From positions 3,068,001 through 3,132,000 of the forward strand of contig NZ_JAMCOS010000001.1 of the NCBI RefSeq assembly GCF_028069655.1: a DNA stretch of 64,000 nucleotides, read 5' to 3'. A program made the position numbers and the translations under genes. The notes under the pieces were generated by a model. That model ran no database searches and was not told the origin of the DNA. It saw nothing but the letters and a program-made list of their open reading frames with translations. Source of the stretch: Acidovorax sp. NCPPB 4044 (GTDB lineage Bacteria > Pseudomonadota > Gammaproteobacteria > Burkholderiales > Burkholderiaceae_C). Positions 17,964-26,557 of the stretch are shown here, in pieces; positions within the stretch are counted from its first letter, which is position 1, and every line of letters begins with the position of its first letter.

Positions 17964-18449
17964 TCAGCGCGGATGCAGCACGGGCCGGGTGCGCGGCACC
18001 ATCACGCCGGCATCGGTCGTCACCAGCACGGGCCACGCCGTGCCGGGCAGCCAGTACACCGTCGCGGGCACGGTGCCCGAGACAGGGGTCCAGTGCTGCG
18101 GCAGGAATTCCACGCGCCACAGGCCCTCGGCGCACGGCACGAGCACGTGGCAGGTGTCCTTGCCCGCGAGCCGGCCGGCCTCGATGCCTACCTGCACCTC
18201 CTCGCGGCGCCCCGAGGCCTCCGCGCGCAGCGCCGCATCGAGGTGGCGCGCCGTCTGCCGCGCTACCACGGCCAGCATGGCGGCGATGAAGGCGCCCATG
18301 CCGTAGGCCCCCTGCCCCGTGCGCAGCGCCGCGATCACGAGCGCGATGGACCCGGCGGCCAGGACGGCTTGCAGCCACAGGGGCATGCGCCGCTGGGCCA
18401 GGGCGCGCAGCGCGCCGAGCTGCAGCTCTCCCGGCGTGATACCGCTCAC
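17964..18449 (-). CDS. hypothetical membrane protein
   Basis: The 161-residue product has two hydrophobic helices near residues 25-43 and 48-62, then a soluble, probably cytoplasmic, C-terminal domain of about 95 residues. The start is GTG at 18449; an ATG at 18386 (MPLWLQ) just before the first helix is an alternative. It follows polA on the same strand, 46 bases after its stop, and may be cotranscribed. No family recognised. Confidence 0.6.
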   Translation of the reverse strand: MSGITPGELQLGALRALAQRRMPLWLQAVLAAGSIALVIAALRTGQGAYGMGAFIAAMLAVVARQTARHLDAALRAEASGRREEVQVGIEAGRLAGKDTCHVLVPCAEGLWRVEFLPQHWTPVSGTVPATVYWLPGTAWPVLVTTDAGVMVPRTRPVLHPR

Positions 18450-18495
18450 CGGTTCGCCCCCGCGCCGCGCATCGCGGCCGGGCTCCGCCCGGGGA

Positions 18496-21282
18496 TCAAT
18501 GGGCCTTCTCCCAGTTCGGGCCCATGCCCACTTCCGCCAGCAGCGGCACTTTCAGATCGGCCACGTCGGCCATGAGGCGCGGAATCTCGGTGCGCAGCCA
18601 GCCCGCTTCGTCCTCGGGCAGCTCGAACACCAGTTCGTCGTGCACCTGCATGACCATCAGCACCCCGGGCTTCTCGGCGTCCAGCACGGCCTGCACCGCC
18701 ACCATGGCCTTCTTGATGAGGTCGGCCGCCGTGCCCTGCATGGGGGCGTTGATGGCCGCGCGCTCGGCCGCGCCGCGGCGCGGGCCGTTGGGGGAGTTGA
18801 TCTCGGGGAGGTAGAGCCGGCGGCCGAACACCGTCTCGACATAGCCGCGCGCCTTGGCGGAGGCCTTGGTTTCGTCCATGTACTCCTTCACGCCGGGGTA
18901 GCGCTGGAAGTAGCGGTCGATGTAGGCCGCCGCGGCCTTGTTGTCGATGCCCAGGTTGCGCGCGAGGCCGAAACTGCTCATGCCGTAGATGAGGCCGAAG
19001 TTGATGACCTTGGCATAGCGGCGCTGCTCGCTGCTCACCTGGTCCACCGACACGCCGAACACCTCCGCCGCCGTGGCGCGGTGCACGTCCAGGCCTTCGG
19101 TGAAGGCGCGCAGCAGCGCGTCGTCGTCGCTCAGGTGGGCCATGATGCGCAGCTCGATCTGGCTGTAGTCGGCGCTGGCGATCAGGCGGCCCGACGGTGC
19201 CACGAAGGCCTCGCGCACGCGGCGGCCCTCGGCGGTGCGGATGGGGATGTTCTGCAGGTTGGGGTCGTTGCTGGACAGGCGCCCCGTCACCGCCACGGCC
19301 TGCGCATAGTGCGTGTGCACGCGGCCCGTGCGCGGGTCGGCGAGCTGGCCGAGCTTGTCGGTGTAGGTGCCCTTGAGCTTGGAGAGGCTGCGGTGCTCCA
19401 GGATCTTGGCGGGCAGCGGATAGTCCTCGGCCAGTTTCTCCAGCACCTCTTCGTCGGTGCTGCGCGCGCCGGTGGCGGTTTTCTTCACGACCGGCAGGCC
19501 GAGCTTGTCGAAGAAGATTTCGCCCAGCTGCTTGGGACTGCCGAGGTTGAACGGCTGGCCGGCGATGTCGTAGGCCTCCTGCTCCAGCTTCAGGATGCGC
19601 TGGCCCAGGTCGTGGCTCTGCTGCTGCAGCGTGGCCAGGTCGATCAGCACGCCATTGCGCTCGATGCGGAACAGCGCCTCGCTGCTCGCCATCTCCAGCG
19701 CGTAGATGCCGCTCAGTTTTTCGTCGGCCTCGATGAGCGGCCACAGCACGCGGTGCACGTCGAGCGTCTGGTCGGAGTCCTCGCACGAATAGGCCGCGGC
19801 CTGATCGACCGGCACCTGGGCGAACGGGATCTGCTTGGCGCCCTTGCCGCACAGGTCTTCGTAGCTGATGCCGCTGCGGCCCGTGTGGCGCTCGGCCAGG
19901 CTCGCGAGGTTGTGCGGCTTGTGCACTTCGAGCACGTAGCTCTGCAGCATGGTGTCGTGCACGTAGCCGCGCACGTCGATGCCGTGGTTGGCGAACACGT
20001 GGCGGTCGTATTTCACGTGCTGGCCGAGCTTGGCGCGCGCGGGATCTTCCAGCCAGGGCTTCAGGCGCTCCAGCACGGCATCCAGCGGCAACTGCTCCGG
20101 CGCGTCGGGGCCCGCATGGCGCAGCGGGATGTACGCGGCCGCGCCCGGCTCCACGCTGAAGCTCAGGCCCACGATCTCGGCGCGCAGTTCATCGAGCGAG
20201 GTGGTTTCGGTGTCGAGCGCCACCAGCTCCGCGGCCTGGATGCGGCCGAGCCAGCGGTCGAAGTCCTCCCAGGCCAGCACGGTCTCGTAGGCCACGTCCC
20301 GGCCCTGCGCCGCCTCGGCCACGAAGGTCGCGCCGGTGTCGGCGAACAGGTCGCCGCTCGCCCCCGGGGGCAGCGCCGCGGGGGGGGCGGCAGGCGCGCC
20401 CTCCTGCAGGGCGCGCGCCAGGCCCTTGAAGCCGAACTTGGTATAAAAGTCGCGGAGTGCCGCCGTATCCATTGAATTCATTGCTATTGAATTCATAGCA
20501 GGCAGGCCTTCCACGTGCCCCGCCAGATCGCAGTCGGTGCGGATCGTGACCAGCTCGCGCCCCTTGGGCAGCCATTCGAGCGCGCCGCGCAGGTTCTCGC
20601 CGGCCACACCCTTGATCTCGCCCGCGCGGGCGATCAGCGCGTCGAGCGAGCCGTATTCGCCCAGCCACTTGGCGGCGGTCTTGGGGCCGACCTTGGGCAC
20701 GCCGGGCACGTTGTCCACCGCATCTCCGACCAGCGTCTGGTAATCGACCATCAGCGCGGGCGGCACGCCGAACTCGGCCGTGACGCCGGCGATGTCGCGG
20801 CGCTTGTTGCTCATGGTGTCGATGATGGTGATGCGCTCGTCGACCAGCTGCGACAGGTCCTTGTCGCCGCTGGAGACGATCACCTCCACGCCCTGGCGCG
20901 ACGCACAGGCCGCGAGCGTGCCGATGACGTCGTCGGCCTCCACGCCGGGCACGCAGACCACGGGCCAGCCCAGCAGGCGGACCACCTCGTGGATGGGCTC
21001 GATCTGCGCACGCAGGTCGTCGGGCATGGGCGCGCGGTGCGCCTTGTATTCGGGGTAGAGCGTGTCGCGGAAGGTGGGGCCGCTCGCATCGAACACGCAG
21101 GCGGCATAGTCGGCGGGGTATTCCCTCTGCAGCGCCTGCAGCATGTTGATCATGCCGCGGATGGCTCCCGTGGCGGGGCTTTCCGGGTCGCCGGGAACGG
21201 CCCGCAGGTCGGGCATGGCGTGGAAGGCGCGGTAGAGGTAGCTGGAGCCGTCCACCAGCACCAGGGTCTTGGGTTTGCTCAT
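18496..21282 (-). CDS. polA: DNA polymerase I
   Basis: The 928-residue enzyme has all three domains. The 5' nuclease comes first (1 to about 290, VDGSSYLYRAFHA, GVEADDVIGTLA). The 3'-5' exonuclease has its metal ligands in place (ALDTETTSL near 340, YSCEDSDQTLD near 490). The polymerase has motif A ADYSQIELR, motif B RRYAKVINFGLIYG and motif C QVHDELVFE. It replaces RNA primers and fills repair gaps. An in-frame insertion derived from a short palindrome adds the residues MNSIAMNSM near 262-271 in the link after the 5' nuclease domain. The neighbours DUF2782 and thrB on the other strand match the order in many proteobacteria. Confidence 0.98.
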   Translation of the reverse strand: MSKPKTLVLVDGSSYLYRAFHAMPDLRAVPGDPESPATGAIRGMINMLQALQREYPADYAACVFDASGPTFRDTLYPEYKAHRAPMPDDLRAQIEPIHEVVRLLGWPVVCVPGVEADDVIGTLAACASRQGVEVIVSSGDKDLSQLVDERITIIDTMSNKRRDIAGVTAEFGVPPALMVDYQTLVGDAVDNVPGVPKVGPKTAAKWLGEYGSLDALIARAGEIKGVAGENLRGALEWLPKGRELVTIRTDCDLAGHVEGLPAMNSIAMNSMDTAALRDFYTKFGFKGLARALQEGAPAAPPAALPPGASGDLFADTGATFVAEAAQGRDVAYETVLAWEDFDRWLGRIQAAELVALDTETTSLDELRAEIVGLSFSVEPGAAAYIPLRHAGPDAPEQLPLDAVLERLKPWLEDPARAKLGQHVKYDRHVFANHGIDVRGYVHDTMLQSYVLEVHKPHNLASLAERHTGRSGISYEDLCGKGAKQIPFAQVPVDQAAAYSCEDSDQTLDVHRVLWPLIEADEKLSGIYALEMASSEALFRIERNGVLIDLATLQQQSHDLGQRILKLEQEAYDIAGQPFNLGSPKQLGEIFFDKLGLPVVKKTATGARSTDEEVLEKLAEDYPLPAKILEHRSLSKLKGTYTDKLGQLADPRTGRVHTHYAQAVAVTGRLSSNDPNLQNIPIRTAEGRRVREAFVAPSGRLIASADYSQIELRIMAHLSDDDALLRAFTEGLDVHRATAAEVFGVSVDQVSSEQRRYAKVINFGLIYGMSSFGLARNLGIDNKAAAAYIDRYFQRYPGVKEYMDETKASAKARGYVETVFGRRLYLPEINSPNGPRRGAAERAAINAPMQGTAADLIKKAMVAVQAVLDAEKPGVLMVMQVHDELVFELPEDEAGWLRTEIPRLMADVADLKVPLLAEVGMGPNWEKAH
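20482..20500. repeat. short palindrome TGCTAT-TGAATTC-ATAGCA inside polA
   Basis: A 19-base near-perfect palindrome with 6-base arms and a GAATTC centre, preceded by a second GAATTC-containing repeat (20471-20480). It lies in frame within polA and encodes part of the linker sequence MNSIAMNSM. Confidence 0.65.
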
Positions 21283-21341
21283 GGCCCGGGATTGTGCCCG
21301 CCGCCGGGGGCCGGCGCCCGCCCGCGCCTACAATCCGCCCC

Positions 21342-21698
21342 ATGCGCGCCGCCCACACCCTCCTCCTGCTGGCACTGGCTTCCAGCCCCGCCTTCGCCCA
21401 GACTCCCGCCCCCTCTGCCCAGGCCGCGCCCGCCGCGGGCGAGCAGGCCCCCGCCGCGGATGCCCAGCCGGGCCGCGGCAACCAGCGCGTCGAGCGCATC
21501 CGCATCGAGGACGAAGGCAGCCGGGTGGACGAATTGCGTGTCGGCGGGCAGACGCAGAGCATCACGGTGCAGCCCAAGACCGGCGAGATGCCCGAATACG
21601 AAGTGCAGCCCGCGGACGGCGTGCGCGCCCGCCCCGGCAGCCGCAACGGCGCGGAAACCATCACCGCGCCCCGCGTCTGGAACGTGATGAAGTTCTGA
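21342..21698 (+). CDS. DUF2782 family periplasmic protein
   Basis: The 118-residue protein has a signal peptide (AAHTLLLLALASSPAFAQ) and a Pro/Ala-rich spacer. A C-terminal region follows with RIRIEDEGSRVDELRVGG and ITVQPKTGEMPEYEVQP, the conserved text of DUF2782, a small family regularly found between thrB and polA. Function unknown. The ATG at 21342 gives a normal signal peptide; the open frame further upstream is in the polA promoter region. Confidence 0.8.
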   Translation: MRAAHTLLLLALASSPAFAQTPAPSAQAAPAAGEQAPAADAQPGRGNQRVERIRIEDEGSRVDELRVGGQTQSITVQPKTGEMPEYEVQPADGVRARPGSRNGAETITAPRVWNVMKF

Positions 21699-21827
21699 AC
21701 CGCGTCCGGCCTACCCCGAACCTATTCCGAACCCCTCGCGGGCCGCTCCGCACCGCCGGCGCCCGGCCGGGCCGCCGGCCCCGCTCCCTTTCCCCTTCTC
21801 TCTCCCGACCGTTCCCGTCGCCCAGCA

Positions 21828-22802
21828 ATGGCCGTTTTCACTGAAGTCTCCAAGAAAGAGGCGCGCGATCTGCTGCGCCGTTTGCAGCTGGGTACGCTCG
21901 TGTCGCTGCGCGGCATCGAGGGCGGGATCGAGAACACCAATTACTTCCTCACCAGCGACCAGGGCGAATACGTGCTCACGCTGTTCGAGCGCCTCACCGC
22001 CGAGCAGCTGCCGTTCTACCTGCACCTGATGAAGCACCTGGCGCATGCGGGCATCCCCGTGCCGGACCCACGCGGCGACCGCCATGGCGACATCCTGCAC
22101 ACGGTGGCCGGCAAGCCCGCTGCCGTGGTGAGCAAGCTGCAGGGCAAGAGCCAGCTCGTGCCCGAGGCGGTGCACTGCGCTGCCGTGGGCGGCATGCTCG
22201 CGCGCATGCACCTGGCCGGCCGCGGCTACGAGCGGCAGCAGCCCAACCTGCGCGGCCTGGCCTGGTGGAACGAGACCGTGCCGGTGGTGCTGCCGCACAT
22301 CGGCGAGGCCCAGCGCACGCTGCTGCGCTCCGAACTGGCCTACCAGAACCATGTGGCGGCGTCCCCCGGCTACGCCGCGCTGCCGCGCGGCCCGGTGCAT
22401 GCCGACCTGTTCCGCGACAACGCGATGTTCGACGGCGAAACCCTCACGGGCTTCTTCGACTTCTACTTCGCGGGGGTGGACACCTGGCTGTTCGACCTGT
22501 CGGTGTGCCTGAACGACTGGTGCATCGACTGGGCCGCCGGCACGCACGCGCCGCTGCGCGCAGCCGCCATGCTGGACGCCTACCAGGCGGTGCGGCCCCT
22601 CACCGCCCAGGAGCGCGCGCTGCTGCCCGCCATGCTGCGTGCCGGTGCGCTGCGGTTCTGGATCTCGCGCCTCTGGGATTTCCACCTGCCGCGCGAGGCC
22701 AGCCTGCTCACGCCGCACGACCCCACCCACTTCGAGCGGGTGTTGCGCGGCCGCGTGGCCGAGCCGCTGCATGTGGGTGCGGCCGGCGGCTTCGCGCACT
22801 GA
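21828..22802 (+). CDS. thrB: homoserine kinase (APH-type ThrB)
   Basis: The 324-residue kinase phosphorylates homoserine in threonine biosynthesis. It is of the aminoglycoside-phosphotransferase fold type found in Pseudomonas and beta-proteobacteria, not the GHMP type of E. coli. Key blocks are GGIENTNYFL near the N-terminus, the catalytic loop PVHADLFRDN (near 190) and the metal-binding GFFDFYFAG. Its length is typical. It follows DUF2782 by 129 bases. Confidence 0.95.
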   Translation: MAVFTEVSKKEARDLLRRLQLGTLVSLRGIEGGIENTNYFLTSDQGEYVLTLFERLTAEQLPFYLHLMKHLAHAGIPVPDPRGDRHGDILHTVAGKPAAVVSKLQGKSQLVPEAVHCAAVGGMLARMHLAGRGYERQQPNLRGLAWWNETVPVVLPHIGEAQRTLLRSELAYQNHVAASPGYAALPRGPVHADLFRDNAMFDGETLTGFFDFYFAGVDTWLFDLSVCLNDWCIDWAAGTHAPLRAAAMLDAYQAVRPLTAQERALLPAMLRAGALRFWISRLWDFHLPREASLLTPHDPTHFERVLRGRVAEPLHVGAAGGFAH

Positions 22803-23027
22803 ACGGAACTGGCCGCCCGCCCGCTGCTGTGGCTGCGCCGCCACCATGAACCCCGCCTGCCTGCTGGAAATCCCGCGGCCGCGCCGCCCTGGCCGGCCAT
22901 CGGCGCGACAATGCCTGCGGCCCGTCGATCGGGGCATGCCGTTTGCCCGCTGCATGCCGACGCGATCACCCGCCCTGCGAACCGCCCTGCTACCGCCCCC
23001 CGGGCGAACCACGCACACTGCACCGCC

Positions 23028-23843
23028 ATGAAATTGCACATCGTCCCCGCCCGTGCCGGCCTGGAATGGGTCCGCCTGGGCATCCGCGTGTTCTGGCGCC
23101 AGCCCATGGCGCTGGCTGCGCTCTTCTTCCTGACCATGGCGTCCATGTCCATCGCCACGCTGCTGCCCCTGGTCGGCCCGGCCGTGGCGCTGGCGCTGCT
23201 GCCGGCGGCCACGCTGGCCATGATGGTGGCCGCGGGCGACGCCACGCAGGGGCGCTTTCCCACGCCGGCGCTGCTGCTCGTGGCCTTCCGCACCGGCCGC
23301 CAGCGGCTCAATGCCATGCTGGTGCTGGGGGCGCTCTATGCGCTCGGCTTCCTGGCGGTGATGGGGATTTCGTCCCTCATGGACGGCGGGCAGTTCGCCC
23401 GGGTGTACCTGGGCGGCGAGGAACTCACGCGCGAAGTGGCCGAGCTGCCGCAGTTCCAGGCGGCGATGTGGCTCTCGCTGGCGCTCTACCTGCCGCTGTC
23501 GCTGCTGTTCTGGCATGCGCCGGGCCTCGTGCACTGGCACGGCGTGCCGCCGCTCAAGGCGCTGTTCTTCAGCATCGTCGCGTGTCTGCGCAACTTCGGC
23601 GCCTTCGCGGTGTATGGCCTGGCCTGGACGGGCGTGTTCCTGGGCGCGGGCATCGCGGCCAGCGTGGCGGTGACGCTGCTGGCCTTCATGGGGCTGGGCG
23701 CCGCCTTCGCGGCGGGCATCATGGTGGGCACCGCCATGCTGCTGGCCGCCATGTTCTTCACCTCCGTGGTGTTCTCGTTCCGCGACTGCTTCGAGCCGCC
23801 TGAGCGCATGCCCACGCTGGAAGACAGCCACAGCGCCGCCTGA
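23028..23843 (+). CDS. BPSS1780-type integral membrane protein
   Basis: The 271-residue protein has about six transmembrane segments. The opening IVPARAGLEWVRLGIRVFWRQP (read as two halves, IVPARAGLEW and RVFWRQP) is typical of the BPSS1780 family of beta-proteobacterial membrane proteins. Function unknown. The ATG at 23028 is chosen because it begins the conserved N-terminus. It lies 225 bases downstream of thrB with no recognisable feature between. Confidence 0.8.
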   Translation: MKLHIVPARAGLEWVRLGIRVFWRQPMALAALFFLTMASMSIATLLPLVGPAVALALLPAATLAMMVAAGDATQGRFPTPALLLVAFRTGRQRLNAMLVLGALYALGFLAVMGISSLMDGGQFARVYLGGEELTREVAELPQFQAAMWLSLALYLPLSLLFWHAPGLVHWHGVPPLKALFFSIVACLRNFGAFAVYGLAWTGVFLGAGIAASVAVTLLAFMGLGAAFAAGIMVGTAMLLAAMFFTSVVFSFRDCFEPPERMPTLEDSHSAA

Positions 23844-23933
23844 AAGCGCCCCCGGCCCCCCGCAGGCCGGCCCGCAGCCACGGCGGCCGCCCTCCGGTGC
23901 CGCTGCGCACCGTGCAGGCTCCTTTCACAGGCA

Positions 23934-23973
23934 CCGTCACCAGACCGTCACGCAACGGTCAAATGCGTGTCAT
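23934..23973 (+). promoter_or_regulatory. PHO box, four 7-base repeats at 11-base steps
   Basis: CCGTCAC (23934), CCGTCAC (23945), CGGTCAA (23956) and GTGTCAT (23967) are each separated by 4 bases. This is the PhoB-binding pattern of 7-mers with 4-base spacers. Ten bases after the last repeat, TAGCAT (23984-23989) could be the -10. The downstream gene is a PhoX phosphatase, which fits phosphate-starvation control. Confidence 0.75.
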
Positions 23974-24105
23974 CGCGGATTTCTAGCATCCCGGACCGGA
24001 GGCAGGCCCGGGATTCCCGGCCGGCCCGATCGAAGAGGCCCGCGCCCGCCCGCATCCGCGGACCGGCAGCGGCCACACCGCAGACCGACCCATCCGGAAT
24101 CCACG

Positions 24106-26055
24106 ATGTCCCACACCCCGATGCCCTCCCGCCGCAAGGCCCTGCAATTCCTGGCCGGCGTGCCGCTGCTGCCCCTGGGCGCCAGCGCATCCGCCGCGTC
24201 CCTGCTGGCTGCCTGCGGCGGCGGCAGCGATGCGCCGAGCTTCGTCTCGGCCAGCTTCAGCCCGATGGCCGCGCCCTCGCTCGCCAACCCCGCGGCGATG
24301 GCCACCACCACGGTGGGCTCCACGCTGAACGTGAAGTTCAGCAACGACTCCGTGCAGAGCTACCAGCTCGCCTACCAGCCGTTCTTCATCACCGGCGACC
24401 GCGTCCCGGGCGGCAACGGCGGCACCATCCTGGCCGGCGGCTACGTGGACATCAACAACCAGCCCATCACCGACACGACCGTGGCCGGCAAGGAGCGCCA
24501 GTTCTTCTCCGACTCGCCCGACGGCACGTCGCTGCTCACCGTGGCCAATGCCAAGGTAGACGGCGTCAAGGGCAACCCCGTGTTCGCCGTGGTGCAATTC
24601 GAATACACCACCTGGGCGCAGGACGGCAAGACCGACATGTACGGCAAGCTGCCCTCGCCCATCGCCGTGCTCTCGCTCGACCAGGATCCCGCCACGGGCA
24701 AGCTGTCGCTCGTGAAGTACCACAACGTGGACACCTCCAAGGTGCACGGCCTGTGGATCACCTGCGGCGCGAGCCTCTCGCCCTGGGGCACGCACCTGTC
24801 CAGCGAGGAGTACGAGCCCGATGCCTTCACCGCCGCATCGAACGCGCAGTTCAAGGCCTACAGCAAGAACCTCTACGGCAGCGAAACGGCGGCCAACCCC
24901 TACCACTACGGCCACATGCCCGAAGTGACGGTGAACCCCGACGGCACCGCGTCCATCAAGAAGCATTTCTGCATGGGCCGCATCTCGCACGAACTGGTGC
25001 AGGTGATGCCCGACCAGCGCACCGCGCTGATGGGCGACGACGCCACCAACAGCGGCTACTTCGTCTTCGTGGCCGACAAGGAGAAGGACCTGTCCTCCGG
25101 CACGCTGTACGCCGCCAAGGTGGGCTCGGGCTTTTCGATCGACCCGGCCGCCAACTCCGCCGCGGCGCTCACCTGGATCAAGCTCGGCTCGGCCACCAGC
25201 GCCGAGATCGAGAAGCTCGCCAGCACGCTCAAGCCCACCGACATCATGACCGTGGCCAGCGCCGACCCGAAGGACGCGGCGTACACCAGGATCGTCGCCA
25301 ACGGCAAGACCGAGTGGATCAGGATCAACGCCGGCATGGAAAAGGCCGCCGCCTTCCTGGAGACGCACCGCTACGCCGCCTTCGTCGGCGCCAGCATGGG
25401 CTTCACCAAGATGGAAGGCACCACGGTCAACGCCAAGGACAAGATCGCCTACTCCGCGCTGCAGAACGTGCAGACCTCGATGGTGGCCGGCAATGCCGCC
25501 AACGTGCCGGGCAACGGCATCTCGGTGCCCAAGCAACTCGTCGCCGGCGTGGTGATGGCGCTCAACCTGCGCGGCGGCCTGAAGGACACCCAGGGCGGCA
25601 CGATCAACAGCGACTGGATGCCCGTGGACACCAAGGCGCTGCTGGCCGGCGAGGACATCGCCTCGGACGCGCTGGGCAACACGGCCAACCCCAACAACAT
25701 CGCCAACCCGGACAACCTGAAGTTCTCCGAGAAGCTGCGCACGCTGTTCATCGGCGAGGACAGCAGCCAGCACGTGAACAACTTCCTGTGGGCGTACAAC
25801 GTCGACACCAAGCAGCTCTCGCGCGTGATGTCGGTGCCCGCCGGCGGCGAATCCACGGGCCTGCACGCGGTGGACGAGATCAACGGCTTCACCTACATCA
25901 TGAGCAACTTCCAGCACGTGGGCGACTGGGGCAGCATCCACTCCAAGGTGAAGGACACCCTCGACCCGCTGGTGCGCGCGAACTACAAGGACAAGTTCGG
26001 CTCCGCCGTGGGCTACCTGACGGGCACGCCCCAGCAGATGAAGCTGCACGCCTGA
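24106..26055 (+). CDS. phoX: PhoX-type alkaline phosphatase
   Basis: The 649-residue protein is of the PhoX (DUF839) family, calcium/iron-dependent phosphatases exported by Tat to release phosphate from organic esters. It has a Tat signal with SRRKALQFLAG, then a hydrophobic region, and LAACGGG, a possible lipobox, at residue 35. Typical blocks are HGLWITCGASLSPWGTHL and RISHELVQVMPD. A four-repeat PHO box lies about 130 bases upstream, and a terminator follows at 26121. The gene stands alone. Confidence 0.93.
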   Translation: MSHTPMPSRRKALQFLAGVPLLPLGASASAASLLAACGGGSDAPSFVSASFSPMAAPSLANPAAMATTTVGSTLNVKFSNDSVQSYQLAYQPFFITGDRVPGGNGGTILAGGYVDINNQPITDTTVAGKERQFFSDSPDGTSLLTVANAKVDGVKGNPVFAVVQFEYTTWAQDGKTDMYGKLPSPIAVLSLDQDPATGKLSLVKYHNVDTSKVHGLWITCGASLSPWGTHLSSEEYEPDAFTAASNAQFKAYSKNLYGSETAANPYHYGHMPEVTVNPDGTASIKKHFCMGRISHELVQVMPDQRTALMGDDATNSGYFVFVADKEKDLSSGTLYAAKVGSGFSIDPAANSAAALTWIKLGSATSAEIEKLASTLKPTDIMTVASADPKDAAYTRIVANGKTEWIRINAGMEKAAAFLETHRYAAFVGASMGFTKMEGTTVNAKDKIAYSALQNVQTSMVAGNAANVPGNGISVPKQLVAGVVMALNLRGGLKDTQGGTINSDWMPVDTKALLAGEDIASDALGNTANPNNIANPDNLKFSEKLRTLFIGEDSSQHVNNFLWAYNVDTKQLSRVMSVPAGGESTGLHAVDEINGFTYIMSNFQHVGDWGSIHSKVKDTLDPLVRANYKDKFGSAVGYLTGTPQQMKLHA

Positions 26056-26120
26056 CACGGCAGGGCACGCCGCGGCAGGCCCCCGCCAAGGGGCCGTTCG
26101 TGGCAGTGGCCGGATCATCC

Positions 26121-26147
26121 AGCGAGGCTTCATGCCTCGCTTTTTTT
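26121..26147 (+). terminator. Rho-independent terminator after phoX
   Basis: AGCGAGGC-TTCAT-GCCTCGCT gives an 8-bp perfect stem followed by a run of T, 65 bases after the phoX stop. Confidence 0.9.
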
Positions 26148-26236
26148 ATGGACCCGGCACAGCGGGCTCGCGGGGCATACAGCGGCAGGCAGGCATGGCA
26201 AAAATCCCCTGCATGCCGTTGTCCCTGCTGATTAAT

Positions 26237-26257
26237 TTGCTATTTTTTTTATAGCAA
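26237..26257. repeat. short palindrome TTGCTAT-T7-ATAGCAA
   Basis: A 21-base inverted repeat with perfect 7-base arms in the 500-base gap between phoX and the imelysin gene. It is the intergenic member of the GCTAT...ATAGC family seen also at 7424, 20482 and 59363. Confidence 0.65.
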
Positions 26258-26331
26258 TAGATCCAGAGCAGTCCAGCACTCCGAACCGGGCTGGGCCCCG
26301 CGGGCAGCCCCTGGACCGCCGAGGCGGAGAT

Positions 26332-26350
26332 GATAATTAATCTCATTCTT
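26332..26350. promoter_or_regulatory. Fur box candidate
   Basis: GATAATTAATCTCATTCTT agrees with the 19-base Fur consensus at 13 positions by my count. It overlaps or flanks AT-rich promoter-like sequence (CTTATAAT at 26348-26355). It precedes an operon of imelysin-type iron-uptake genes by about 210 bases, so iron repression is likely. Confidence 0.65.
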
Positions 26351-26557
26351 ATAATGCCTCGGCTCGTCGCGTTGCGCGGCGGTGCGGACCGGGAGGGGTC
26401 TGCTCCGCGCCGGACGCCGGGCGCACCGGGGCATGCCATGCGCCCCGGACCTTCTGCACCGTCCGCCACGGCGCGCACCGCGCCTCCCCGGCCGCACGGA
26501 TGCTGCGGGGAACCCGTTTCCCGCACCGCTCTGTCCCCATTCATTTCAGGAGATGCC

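Noticed and set aside
18319..20475. A 718-codon plus-strand open frame across polA
   Set aside because: It is antisense to a polA gene with every domain motif intact; long shadow frames are expected in high-GC codon usage. The same reasoning removes 1441-2964 (antisense to argH), 23983-26133 (phoX), 27283-29196 (di-heme gene) and 36703-39096 (uvrD).
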